NCBI GenBank assembly: GCA_024743095.1
Contig: JANSXF010000019.1
Location: 1-64,000, forward strand
Direction: 5' to 3'
DNA: 64,000 nucleotides
DNA from: Flavobacteriaceae bacterium
Lineage (GTDB): Bacteria > Bacteroidota > Bacteroidia > Flavobacteriales > Flavobacteriaceae
In this document: piece by piece, positions 47,708-57,923 of the stretch
Layout: every line of letters starts with the position of its first letter
How positions within the stretch are numbered: position 1 is the stretch's first letter
The notes under the pieces: generated by a model
Told to the model about the DNA's origin: nothing
The model's input: only the letters and a program-made list of their open reading frames with translations
Database searches by the model: none
Program-made: the position numbers and the translations under genes

Positions 47708-49261
47708 ATGTCAAAAACAGCAACTGCTTTTGGAATAGAAGATGCCCTGAAGGAATTGGGCCTGAACCAAGTGAACAATGGTACTTCCACAGGAAAAGAT
47801 TGGTTTTCCAAAGGAGACCTCATAGAATCGTATTCACCGGTTGATGGAGCCCTAATTGGAAAGGTAAGGTCAACAACACGGGAAGATTACGAGAAGGTCA
47901 TCACCTCTGCCCAAACAGGTTTTAAGAAATGGCGTACCATGCCGGCTCCACAACGTGGAGAAATAGTCCGGAAGTTTAATGATGAACTACGCAGATTAAA
48001 GGAGCCCCTGGGCAAGTTGGTCTCCTACGAAATGGGCAAAAGTTATCAAGAAGGACTGGGAGAGGTACAGGAAATGATCGACATTTGTGATTTTGCCGTC
48101 GGCCTATCCCGCCAATTACATGGGCTGACAATGCACAGTGAACGTCCCGGTCACAGGATGTACGAACAATATCATCCCCTAGGAGTGGTCGGTATAATTT
48201 CCGCGTTTAACTTCCCGGTGGCCGTTTGGTCTTGGAACACTGCTTTGGCCTGGGTCTGTGGAGATGCCTGTATTTGGAAAGGTTCCGAGAAAACACCAAT
48301 GACCTCGGTAGCCTGTCAAAATATAGCTGCAAGGGTATTCACCGAAAATGGTGTCCCCGAAGGAATCTCCTGTTTGATCACGGGAGATTATACCGTGGGG
48401 GAGTTCATGACCAAAGATGAAAGAATCCCTTTGATCTCGGCAACAGGTTCTACCAGAATGGGAAAAACAGTGGCCAGAACTGTTGGGGAAAGACTAGGAA
48501 AGTCCTTATTGGAACTCGGTGGGAACAATGCCATCATAGTAACACCCGATGCCAATATAAAAAATACAGTGATAGGTGCTGTTTTTGGTGCCGTGGGTAC
48601 CTGCGGGCAGCGTTGTACATCCACACGTAGGCTGATTGTGCACGAAGATGTGTACGACAAGGTCAAGAATGCCATAGTTGATGCGTACAGGCAAATCCGT
48701 ATTGGCAATCCGTTGGATGAGGACAACCATGTTGGGCCACTTATCGATAAAGATGCCGTCAAAAATTATTTGAACGCCCTAGAAAAGGTAAAGGTCGAAG
48801 GAGGTAACATCTTGGTTGAAGGAGGCGTTCTAAAAGGCGAAGGCTATCAAAGCGGTTGTTATGTAAAACCAGCCATTGCCGAAGCTGAAAACCACTTCGA
48901 GATTGTCCAACACGAGACTTTTGGCCCAGTACTTTATATATTAAAATATAGTGGCGACCTGGAAAATGCATTGGATATGCAAAATGGGGTAAGGCAAGGG
49001 CTATCATCGGCCATAATGACCAACAACTTAAGGGAGGCCGAACGATTCCTCTCCGTTGAAGGTTCGGATTGCGGAATTGCCAATGTAAACATAGGTACTT
49101 CCGGAGCTGAGATCGGTGGGGCCTTTGGTGGTGAAAAAGAAACTGGCGGTGGAAGAGAAAGTGGTTCCGACGCTTGGAAAGTATACATGCGAAGACAGAC
49201 CAACACTATCAACTATACTACCGAGCTACCGCTAGCACAGGGCATTAAGTTCGATCTATAA
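47708..49261 (+). CDS. ALDH7-like aldehyde dehydrogenase (aminoadipate-semialdehyde type)
   Basis: [100 protein letters not shown]. Confidence 0.93.
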   Translation: [517 protein letters not shown]

Positions 49262-49305
49262 AAAAGAAAAGCCGCCCATTTTGACATAGTGCTAAATGGG
49301 CAGTC
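49262..49305. terminator. Hairpin downstream of aldehyde dehydrogenase
   Basis: GCCCATTT-TGACATAGTGCT-AAATGGGC, A-tract upstream / T-tract on minus strand. Confidence 0.7.
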
Positions 49306-49621
49306 TTTAAAACCAACTTAACTAACTCAAACTTAACTTTAAAACCCTATTTCAGTGCCGGATCATTGTCGGGAGAAAAAGGGCTCTTCACTTAATGTTG
49401 AGTTCCAAATTTCTAAATATTTAATGGAGAAATTAAGGGTGATATTACAATTGGTTCCGAAAAGTGTATAGTTGGTATCTTTTATTTTATTTTCTGTTTT
49501 TAATTTTTTCCACAAAAGACGGTTATTTTTGCAAATAGCGTAGTTTCTGTCCGTTTTATTTAGATTTTTAAGATTTTTTTGATAATTTAAATAAACAGTT
49601 TTCATTGTTCATTCAAAGACT

Positions 49622-50185
49622 ATGGATTGGTTAGGCACTTCGACGTGGTATTGGCTCTGTTTGGCCATTACGGGGATAGTCTCCGGGATTTTGGGATACT
49701 TTTTTGGCAGATCCGACACTCCCTCCATTTCGGATAAATCCCTCGAATTGAATGTACTTGAAATAGAAAATGCCAAATTAAAATCGGACCTTGAAACTTG
49801 CCGAGAACGGTTGGGTCCGGACCCTCTCAAGACCAAGAGCTTCAAGCTTGATCCAGAAATAAAACTTTCAACAAAGAGGGACTTTATTTTTAACGCAGAC
49901 AAAGCTAAAGTAACTTTTGGCAAGACCATCACGGAAAACGACCTGAAGCTTATCGAGGGAATCGGGCCCAAAATCGAAAAGCTATTCCATAATTTCAATA
50001 TTAAAACATGGAAGGACCTCTCTGAAACCTCAGTCGACAAATGCCAAGAAGTGCTCAACTCCGGCGGAAGCCGTTATCGGATACACGACCCGGCCTCATG
50101 GCCAATGCAGGCAAAGATGGCCTACGAAGGACATTGGGAACAACTATTTAATTGGCAAGAGAAGCATAGGGCCGGAAAATATTGA
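49622..50185 (+). CDS. Membrane-anchored helix-hairpin-helix protein
   Basis: N-terminal TM (WLCLAITGIVSGILGYFFG); NDLKLIEGIGPKIEKLFHNFNIKTWKDLSETSVDKCQEVLNSGGSRYRIHDPASWPMQAKMA. Confidence 0.82.
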   Translation: MDWLGTSTWYWLCLAITGIVSGILGYFFGRSDTPSISDKSLELNVLEIENAKLKSDLETCRERLGPDPLKTKSFKLDPEIKLSTKRDFIFNADKAKVTFGKTITENDLKLIEGIGPKIEKLFHNFNIKTWKDLSETSVDKCQEVLNSGGSRYRIHDPASWPMQAKMAYEGHWEQLFNWQEKHRAGKY

Positions 50186-50209
50186 CACAGCAAAGACAGA
50201 CCTGTCTTC

Positions 50210-51205
50210 CTACATCATACCGTTTGCTTCCACCCATTTAAAGGTGTACTGCTCTTGTGAAAATTGCATTCGCTCGGAAATCCGTTGTAAACGTTCCGGG
50301 AGTTTCATCAAATACACCCTTGACTTCTCAGCTTGGTCGGAAAGTCCGCGAAGGTTTCCAATGTCCCAATAATCGTTCAGCTTCTTCAGAATATCAATAT
50401 AATCCTGTGCGGTATAAACCCCCAAACGTTGCGCACAATTGGAAAACTGCTCAAAGGCTTCACCTATGGTACCTCCGGATTCACGTAAAAAATGGGCGGG
50501 CATTACAATTTTTTTCTTCATCATATCTGCAAAGGCCAAAACCATTCCATCGGGATCTTGTCCCATAATGGTCTTCACAAATTCGCGATATGCCAAATGG
50601 TGCCTCATTTCGTCACCTGCGATGATGGTGCACATTTTGGCCAACAGACCATTCCCTTTTTGTTTGGCCATCTTCCCGACCCTCTTGTGCGAAATATTGG
50701 TTGCCAACTCCTGAAAGGTGGTATAGACAAAATTTTTGTAGGGGTCTCTGTCCGTTCCTATATCGAATCCATCAGAAATCAGGTGCTGGGTGGTTATCTC
50801 GATCTCCCGCATGTTCACTCGGCCTGAGAGGTACAAATACTTGTTCAAAACATCGCCATGTCGATTCTCTTCGGCCGTCCATGCCCGCACCCATTTGCTC
50901 CAACCGTTTTCTTTGCCACTATGCTGATCTATGCCTTCCACGTCCATCAACCAAGATTCATAGGTAGGCAGCGCTTCTTCTGTTATGGTATCGGCCACAA
51001 GGGTCACCCAAAAATCATATCCAAGCTCCTTTGCCTCTCCACGAAGCTTCTCCACTTCATCAAAAAACTTATCACTTTGGGAATCCGGCAAAAAATCTGT
51101 GGGCTGCCATATTTTTTCGGTCGGGATCAGAAACTCGTTCATAAAACCGTCAACTTTGGGCTCAATGGCCTGCATCACTTCCAACCTTACATTCTTTATC
51201 GACAT
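50210..51205 (-). CDS. Acyl-ACP desaturase (plant stearoyl-ACP desaturase type)
   Basis: WTAEENRHGDVLNKYLYLSGRV and IAGDEMRHHLAYREF (EENRHG/DEMRHH di-iron motifs). Confidence 0.93.
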   Translation of the reverse strand: MSIKNVRLEVMQAIEPKVDGFMNEFLIPTEKIWQPTDFLPDSQSDKFFDEVEKLRGEAKELGYDFWVTLVADTITEEALPTYESWLMDVEGIDQHSGKENGWSKWVRAWTAEENRHGDVLNKYLYLSGRVNMREIEITTQHLISDGFDIGTDRDPYKNFVYTTFQELATNISHKRVGKMAKQKGNGLLAKMCTIIAGDEMRHHLAYREFVKTIMGQDPDGMVLAFADMMKKKIVMPAHFLRESGGTIGEAFEQFSNCAQRLGVYTAQDYIDILKKLNDYWDIGNLRGLSDQAEKSRVYLMKLPERLQRISERMQFSQEQYTFKWVEANGMM

Positions 51206-51245
51206 AATACGGGGTTTTTACAAAGGTCTTTATAATTTAATGAAA

Positions 51246-51977
51246 TTAAATCAAATTTCTTCCTCTTTCTCCAGGATAAAATTCATGGACCGGATCACTT
51301 TGCCAGAATTCTTTGGTCTCCACATCCAACATGGTCAATCCACCCATAAAGGCCGCTCCGGTATCCACGTTCCAAACATTGGCTCTCTTCTGGGGTTCCA
51401 CAAACTCCCTTTTGGATATTGGGGTATGGCCAATAAATACTTCCTTGTAATGTGTCAATCGCTTGGGAAACTTGGAATCGGTCGGTTCCAACTTGGGGTC
51501 GAGGGCGGTAGCAAGCTCCCACAAGGTCCGGTCCCAATAAAACGACTGTTGAAAGTACTCATAGTCTATCCCTTTTAGATTCGTATAGCCAGCATGAAGA
51601 TATAAGCGGTTATCCTCTGCGAGATGATAGTTTTTCAAACCTTCATAAAAATCAAGGTGCATTCTCCACTTTTCCTTATCGGCATTTAAATAGGAATCCC
51701 TAGTCGCCGTGCCCCCATGGGCCAGCCATTGTGGGTTTTCCTTTTGATCTATAAGCCAGGCTTTACACAGCTCATCATGGTTTCCTCTTATAAAAGTACA
51801 TGTGTACCCACTTTGCAATTGAATCAAAAAATCGATGGTCTCCACTGCTGTACTCCAGCCATCAACATAATCGCCCAAAAAAATAACATGATCCTCCGGG
51901 GTAACCTTGGCCCTGTCCATCAATTGTTCCAAAGCCCTGACCCCAGAATGTATATCGCCCACTACCAGTGTTCGCAT
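51246..51977 (-). CDS. Metallophosphoesterase (serine/threonine phosphatase-like)
   Basis: Start taken at MRTLVVGDIHSGVRAL; VIFLGDYVDGWSTA; FIRGNHDELC. Confidence 0.9.
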   Translation of the reverse strand: MRTLVVGDIHSGVRALEQLMDRAKVTPEDHVIFLGDYVDGWSTAVETIDFLIQLQSGYTCTFIRGNHDELCKAWLIDQKENPQWLAHGGTATRDSYLNADKEKWRMHLDFYEGLKNYHLAEDNRLYLHAGYTNLKGIDYEYFQQSFYWDRTLWELATALDPKLEPTDSKFPKRLTHYKEVFIGHTPISKREFVEPQKRANVWNVDTGAAFMGGLTMLDVETKEFWQSDPVHEFYPGERGRNLI

Positions 51978-52129
51978 AGAAAAGTTTTTGGCAATATTAC
52001 ACACAAAACACTGGCCCATGAAAAATCATGGTGGCTTTATAACGCATTTAACCTAGAATTCAAATAAACCTAACTGTTTTTTGGACATGGTATTATTTTC
52101 TATGTACCTTAGAATATTCCGAAAACACT

Positions 52130-53074
52130 ATGAAGAAAGTTTACTGCATCGGCGAAGTGTTGATAGATTTTGTCGCCGAACGACAAGGAAGCGACCTTTC
52201 CAAAGCGAACCAATTCACTAAAAAAGCAGGTGGAGCACCGGCCAACGTTGCTTGCGCCATTTCAAAATTGGGAGGGAATGGAATCTTTATAGGGTGTGTT
52301 GGGGACGATCCTTTTGGCAAGTTCCTTTTGGAAACTTTAAAAAATGAAGGTGTCGATGTTTCGTTGGCACAACTATCCGATACGTTTACAACACTAGCCT
52401 TTGTTTCCCTCTCGGGGGATGGGGAACGTGATTTTGTTTTTAGCAGGGGAGCCGATAAAGAACTCAAATACAATCCCGATCTAAGAAAAAACCTTCCGGG
52501 GAACATTCTTCATTTGGGTGCGGCCACTGCACTTTTGGGAGGATCATTGGAAAAAACATATGGCAAGTATCTTTTTGATGGATTGACCAAGGATATGTTC
52601 ATCTGTTTCGATCCAAACTTTAGAGGCGACCTTTGGAAAGATGGAAAGGAGGCCTTTATTAAAAAATGCATGCCCTTTGTTGAAAAATCCCATTTGTGCA
52701 AGTTTAGTTCCGAAGAGGCCCAACTTATTTCAGGGAAGCAGGATCTATATGAGGCCTGCGACGCATTGCACAAAATTGGGACCAAAATAATTACCGTGAC
52801 CATGGGCAAGGAAGGTACCTTATTGAGCATGAAGGGCACTAAGAAAATCATTCCGAGCGTGAAAGTAACCCCCGTTGATACCACAGGAGCAGGTGACGCT
52901 TTTATAGGTTGCTTGTTGTACCAAATTTCGGATTTGGGCAATTTTGAACCAGTTTTCGAAGATTTTTCCTTGGTGGAGAACATGGTGGCCAAAGCCAACA
53001 AGGCGGGAGCCATTACCACTACAAATTATGGTGCCATTGTGGCCCTGCCTACCAAAGAACAGCTCGAAAAGTAG
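52130..53074 (+). CDS. PfkB family carbohydrate kinase (fructokinase)
   Basis: CIGEVLIDFVAERQG; KKAGGAPANVACAISKLGGNGIFIGCVGDDPFGKFL; VDTTGAGDAFIGCLL. Confidence 0.92.
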   Translation: MKKVYCIGEVLIDFVAERQGSDLSKANQFTKKAGGAPANVACAISKLGGNGIFIGCVGDDPFGKFLLETLKNEGVDVSLAQLSDTFTTLAFVSLSGDGERDFVFSRGADKELKYNPDLRKNLPGNILHLGAATALLGGSLEKTYGKYLFDGLTKDMFICFDPNFRGDLWKDGKEAFIKKCMPFVEKSHLCKFSSEEAQLISGKQDLYEACDALHKIGTKIITVTMGKEGTLLSMKGTKKIIPSVKVTPVDTTGAGDAFIGCLLYQISDLGNFEPVFEDFSLVENMVAKANKAGAITTTNYGAIVALPTKEQLEK

Positions 53075-54994
53075 ATGAACCAAACCAGATTACATAGGCT
53101 ACTGCCCAAAAAAGGGAAGAAAGACCAAGACCTCTTTGATCAGCGATTGGCCACTAACCTTACCTTGATCCAAAAGCAGTTCTTTTCCCTTTATCCTGAA
53201 GAACGTTACGAAAAACAGTTCCAAAAACTATTGGAATTGCTTCCCAAGTTATTTGCGGAGCGGCCCCAAGCATTACGAAGGCAGGATTTGGAACGGTTGT
53301 ATTTGGGCAATTGGTACCAGTCCGAAAAGTTGATGGGGATGCAACTTTATGTAGAGCATTTCAATAAGGACTTAAAGGGACTGCAAGAGAAAATACCGTA
53401 TTTCAAAAAACTTGGGGTCAACTTTCTGCACCTAATGCCCATTACCACCCGGCCCAAAGGAGAAAGCGATGGAGGCTATGCCGTGAACAGCTATTTGGAG
53501 GTGGATAAAAAATACGGCTCCAAAGAAGATTTGTTGGAACTGACCAAGGCATTTCGCAAAAACGGCATTTATTTAATGCTCGATTTTGTGGTCAACCATA
53601 CCTCCAACGAATTCTCATGGGCCAAAAAGGCCAAGAAAGGGAACAAAACATATCAAGGGTACTACTACACTTACGAAGATTTTACCATTCCGGCCGAATT
53701 TGAAAAAAACCTGCCCGAGGTGTTCCCGGAAACCTCACCCGGCAATTTTACCTATAGCCCCGAAATGCAGAAATGGGCAATGACGGTCTTCAACAGCTAT
53801 CAATGGGACCTGAATTACACCAATCCCGAAGTATTTCTGGAGATGCTCACCAATTTGGTAAAGTTAACGGATATGGGCGTAGATGTGGTACGCTTTGATG
53901 CCCTTGCCTTTCTCTGGAAAAAAATCGGGACCATTTCCCAAAACCTACCTGAGGCGCACAACCTGATCTCCCTCTTCCGGATGTGCCTGCAAGTAGTGGC
54001 CCCGGGCACCATACTTTTGGCCGAGGCCATAGTGGCTCCCACGGACATTGTAGCATATTTTGGGGAAGAGGAAAAACAGGGCAATGAATGTGAAGTGGCC
54101 TACAACGCTTCTTTAATGGCACTATTATGGAATTCCATTGCTACCAAAAAAACGCAATTGCTCTATAAAAGTTTGATGCACGTCCCTGCTAAACCACAAG
54201 ATTGTACTTGGATCAATTATATCCGTTGCCATGATGATATTGGATTGGGATACGAGAACCACCTCATCCAAGAATTAGGGTGGAACCCCGGAATGCACCG
54301 AAAATTCTTGCTGGACTACTATTGCCAGCGATTGGATTGGTCCCCAGCCACCGGAATGCTTTTTATGTACAATCCCAAGACAGGCGATGGAAGGATAACA
54401 GGTAGTGCGGCCTCTTTATTGGGATTGGAAAAGGCCATCAAAACCAACGATGAAGACCTGTTGGAAGCAGCGGTGCGAAAAATTATTATGCTTCATGGCA
54501 TCACATTGGCTTTTGGAGGTATCCCACTGATATACGCAGGCGACGAAATTGGAACACTTAATGATTATTCCTTCCAAAAGGATGCATCCAAAAAAGGCGA
54601 CAGCCGGTGGTTGAACCGTCCCATGCAAGATTGGGAAACCATTTCAAAGTTGGACAATCAAGACTCTCCTCAATCCAAAATATTCCATGCGCTTCAAAGA
54701 CTCATCAAAATAAGAAAGGAAAATACCGTATTTGCGGACCACAATAACCTTGAGCTCTACCACCCAGGGAACGACCATATTCTTTCATTTGAGAGAACCC
54801 AAGACCGGACAGGGTTGTTGGTCATCTGTAATTTTGATGAAAACATTCAGGTCATCGATAGTAGTTGGGTCAAAAAATTGGGATATTTCAGTAAAGGAGA
54901 ACCCTTGGATTTGGTATCTGGCGAAAAAGTGGGAATGAACAGTGCTCTTTTGGAACTAATGCCCTACCAAATGCTCTGGCTCATGAAGTCCTAG
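53075..54994 (+). CDS. Amylosucrase-like GH13 alpha-amylase family enzyme
   Basis: QLYVEHFNKDLKGLQEKIPYFKKLGVNFLHLMPITTRPKGESDGGYAVNSY; LMLDFVVNHTSNEF; GVDVVRFDALAFLWK; NYIRCHDDIGLGY. Confidence 0.9.
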   Translation: MNQTRLHRLLPKKGKKDQDLFDQRLATNLTLIQKQFFSLYPEERYEKQFQKLLELLPKLFAERPQALRRQDLERLYLGNWYQSEKLMGMQLYVEHFNKDLKGLQEKIPYFKKLGVNFLHLMPITTRPKGESDGGYAVNSYLEVDKKYGSKEDLLELTKAFRKNGIYLMLDFVVNHTSNEFSWAKKAKKGNKTYQGYYYTYEDFTIPAEFEKNLPEVFPETSPGNFTYSPEMQKWAMTVFNSYQWDLNYTNPEVFLEMLTNLVKLTDMGVDVVRFDALAFLWKKIGTISQNLPEAHNLISLFRMCLQVVAPGTILLAEAIVAPTDIVAYFGEEEKQGNECEVAYNASLMALLWNSIATKKTQLLYKSLMHVPAKPQDCTWINYIRCHDDIGLGYENHLIQELGWNPGMHRKFLLDYYCQRLDWSPATGMLFMYNPKTGDGRITGSAASLLGLEKAIKTNDEDLLEAAVRKIIMLHGITLAFGGIPLIYAGDEIGTLNDYSFQKDASKKGDSRWLNRPMQDWETISKLDNQDSPQSKIFHALQRLIKIRKENTVFADHNNLELYHPGNDHILSFERTQDRTGLLVICNFDENIQVIDSSWVKKLGYFSKGEPLDLVSGEKVGMNSALLELMPYQMLWLMKS

Positions 54995-56127
54995 GCGTAT
55001 CTTACCTTTCTCAATATGCGCTGCGATTCTTTTAAAGATTGGTACACATGGGTGTCGTAGGCCTTGAGCAATGCCCTGGAACTTTCCATTTTGTCCTTGG
55101 CCTCTTCAAATCCATTTAAATAACATATCAGATACGTTGCCGGCAAATGGGTAATATCTGAATGTTCCGAATCCGTCAACGGAATATGGCTTTCAAGTTT
55201 TTTTAAAAGTGCATTGTTGGTGTTGTATACGTGATACAATGTTTTTTTATCAAACTGTGGGGGTTCAAATATAAGCTTACTGCTGATGGTATATTTTCCA
55301 TTGTCAGAAAATGTAATGGTCATTTCCTCCAAGGGGTAATATTTTTGCTGGGACCCCAGGCCCAATTGTACATATTCCAATGTTTTGAAGGAATCATCAT
55401 CATAATCAATTGTGATTTCATCCAAAGCGGAATAGAACAATTTGACCTGCTCGTTGATCAATTCGATATCCACACGGGAATAATAGGTCTTTCCCTTTAC
55501 TTTTTTCTTGTTACCGGCCCAACAGACTACAAATTGCTCCTTGAAAACTTTGTAGTCACTCGTTAGGTCGGGATGTCTTGTATTGAAAAAGTTGATGACC
55601 GCATCCAAGGTGTACTCGATATTGTTGCGAGCGTGCTGTTCTATGGTGGCGACTTTTTCTGAATTGATGTCCTTAAGCTCTATTCCGTAGGCCTTCGGCA
55701 AACTGATGCTTCCTTCACGAAAGAAAACGGCCCCTCCATAATATTTCCAAATGTTCTTTCTCAGGGCACAGACCTTTCCGTTCGACCTAATGGTGACCAG
55801 ACCCACCACCTTGCCTTCGGGCAGATGGGGGAAGGGGATGTTCTCATAGGAAATCAGAGGCGGATTGTCCAAATAGGCGTTGACAAGGTTCTGGATTTTG
55901 CTGTCATCAAAAAAATCGACCCCAACAATTTTGTTGTCCTCATCCTCAACCCCGATCACGATAAAGGAATTGTTTTTGGGATTGCTGTTGGCCAAGGCAC
56001 AGACATGTTTTAAAAATTTGGCCTTGCCTTCCTTTTCACCAATGGATATAAAACGCTTTTTGTCGTAAAAACTATTCTCGTCGTTATGGGCCAATAAGTT
56101 TTTTACGAGCAGGCGTTTATTGATCAT
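54991..56127 (-). CDS. AlbA_2 (Schlafen AAA-4-like) domain ATP-binding protein
   Basis: DEKRFISIGEKEGKAKFLKHVCALANSNPKNNSFIVIGVEDEDNKIVGVDFFDDSKIQNLV pattern. Confidence 0.85.
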   Translation of the reverse strand: MINKRLLVKNLLAHNDENSFYDKKRFISIGEKEGKAKFLKHVCALANSNPKNNSFIVIGVEDEDNKIVGVDFFDDSKIQNLVNAYLDNPPLISYENIPFPHLPEGKVVGLVTIRSNGKVCALRKNIWKYYGGAVFFREGSISLPKAYGIELKDINSEKVATIEQHARNNIEYTLDAVINFFNTRHPDLTSDYKVFKEQFVVCWAGNKKKVKGKTYYSRVDIELINEQVKLFYSALDEITIDYDDDSFKTLEYVQLGLGSQQKYYPLEEMTITFSDNGKYTISSKLIFEPPQFDKKTLYHVYNTNNALLKKLESHIPLTDSEHSDITHLPATYLICYLNGFEEAKDKMESSRALLKAYDTHVYQSLKESQRILRKVRYA

Positions 56128-56879
56128 AGTTGTTTGTTCACAATGGTGCTGCTGGCCTGTGCAGTGGGCATTACCACCAGGTCGGCAATGTTCACGTGGT
56201 AGGGCCGGGTGACCACAAATAGGATAATATCCGCTATGTCCTCGGGCCTTAAGGGTTGAAATCCTTTATACACATTTGACGCCCTTTCGGAATCCCCCTT
56301 AAAGCGGACATCGCTGAACTCGGTTTCCACCAACCCTGGGTTTACGGCACCCACTCGGATACCATAGGCGTTCAAATCTATCCGCATGCCTTGGTTTATG
56401 GCGTCCACGGCATGCTTGCTGGCACAGTAGACATTCCCGTTTGGGTAAACCTCCTTGCCCGCTGTGGAACCAATATTGATGATATGCCCGGATTTGCGTT
56501 CCGTCATTTGAGGGATGACCGCCTTGGACATATAGAGCAATCCCTTTACGTTGATATCCAACATGGCATCCCAATCATCAGGGCTGCCCTTGTCTATCGG
56601 ATCCAAACCATGGGCATTGCCCGCATTGTTGACCAAAATGTCTACCTCTGAAAATTCCTCGGGCAAACTTTCTATGGCCGAGAATACATCTCCGCGATTT
56701 CTAACATCAAAATTGAGCGTGAAAATTGCGGTGTCCCTTCCCAGCTGGTTTTGTAATTCCTTGAGTCTTTCCTCCCGTCGTCCACAGAGTATCAAATTGA
56801 AACCTTGCTTTGCAAAAAGCTCCGCGGTCGCCTTTCCAATTCCACTCGTTGCCCCCGTTATCAGTGCTGTTGTCGTCAT
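56124..56879 (-). CDS. SDR family NAD(P)-dependent oxidoreductase
   Basis: ALITGATSGIGKATAELFAKQG; VNNAGNAHGL; YCASKHAVDAINQGM. Confidence 0.95.
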   Translation of the reverse strand: MTTTALITGATSGIGKATAELFAKQGFNLILCGRREERLKELQNQLGRDTAIFTLNFDVRNRGDVFSAIESLPEEFSEVDILVNNAGNAHGLDPIDKGSPDDWDAMLDINVKGLLYMSKAVIPQMTERKSGHIINIGSTAGKEVYPNGNVYCASKHAVDAINQGMRIDLNAYGIRVGAVNPGLVETEFSDVRFKGDSERASNVYKGFQPLRPEDIADIILFVVTRPYHVNIADLVVMPTAQASSTIVNKQL

Positions 56880-56891
56880 TTTGAAATTTTA

Positions 56892-57764
56892 CTATGGAAC
56901 ATCATGTCCTTGGGCCGCCACTAAAAGGGTGAACCAATCCTGAAGTTCCAAATCTATTTTTGCGGCCGCGGCCGATTGTTCGATTCTTTTCTTGTTCGTT
57001 GTTCCAATCACAGGATGAACATGGGCGGGATGTTTCAATATCCAAGCCAAGAGCAATTGGCTTTCATTTGCGCCATATTTATCCATTAAGGGCCTCATGG
57101 CCTCATTTATCCGCCCAACTTGTTCGTCGGTTTCCCTAAAAAAGCTCCCCAATGGACTCCATGCCATGGCCATTCTTTTATTGGAAATACAATCATCAAA
57201 AGTTCCATCGTACATAGGGTCGTGGTGCGTTAGGGAAAACTCTACCTGGTTCCCTTCCACAGGAATGGCCTTTTCCAACATCGCCACTTGTGAGGTCGTA
57301 AAATTGGACACCCCAAATTGTTTGATCTTTCCACTATCCAGTAAATGCCGTGCAGCTTCCGCCATCTGGTCGGGATGCATCAATGGACTTGGTCGGTGCA
57401 TTAAAAAGAGATCTAGATAATCCGTATGTAATTTTTTCAAGGACTCTTCGGCCGACCAGATAATATACTCTTTATTGTATTTGTAATGATTGACCTTGTT
57501 GTTCCTACCTCGGGTCATCTGGATGCCGCATTTGGTAATCAACTGGATATCTTCCCTGTTGATACCACTATTGGCATATGCCGCACCAAAATCCGCTTCC
57601 GTGGAGTAGCTCCCATATATGTCGGCATGATCAAAAGTGGTAAGGCCACATTCGATGCCATGGTACATTAAATCAATCATTTCCTTCCCGGAAAGTTTTT
57701 TGCCCCAACTTCCCCAAGTCATTGCCCCCGATATAATGCGGGAAAATTTCGTTGTCTGTTCCAT
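56892..57764 (-). CDS. Aldo/keto reductase
   Basis: GLTTFDHADIYGSYSTE; DYLDLFLMHRPSPLMHPDQMAEA; KQFGVSNFTTSQVAML. Confidence 0.95.
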   Translation of the reverse strand: MEQTTKFSRIISGAMTWGSWGKKLSGKEMIDLMYHGIECGLTTFDHADIYGSYSTEADFGAAYANSGINREDIQLITKCGIQMTRGRNNKVNHYKYNKEYIIWSAEESLKKLHTDYLDLFLMHRPSPLMHPDQMAEAARHLLDSGKIKQFGVSNFTTSQVAMLEKAIPVEGNQVEFSLTHHDPMYDGTFDDCISNKRMAMAWSPLGSFFRETDEQVGRINEAMRPLMDKYGANESQLLLAWILKHPAHVHPVIGTTNKKRIEQSAAAAKIDLELQDWFTLLVAAQGHDVP

Positions 57765-57923
57765 AAGCGTTGAAAGTATAAAATTAAACCCTTAAATCCT
57801 TCATAAAACTAGGGGTTTAGCGTTTTTTTTAACCATTAATTAACAGGTAGGTTTTAAATAAATTTTCATTTTGCACACCTTAGTAAAAACCCCGACCTTA
57901 ACACCAAACAATAAAAGTTTATA

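Noticed and set aside
49363-49605. 80-aa Asn/Lys-rich minus ORF
   Set aside because: Sits in an AT-rich intergenic stretch with random-looking composition; could be chance.
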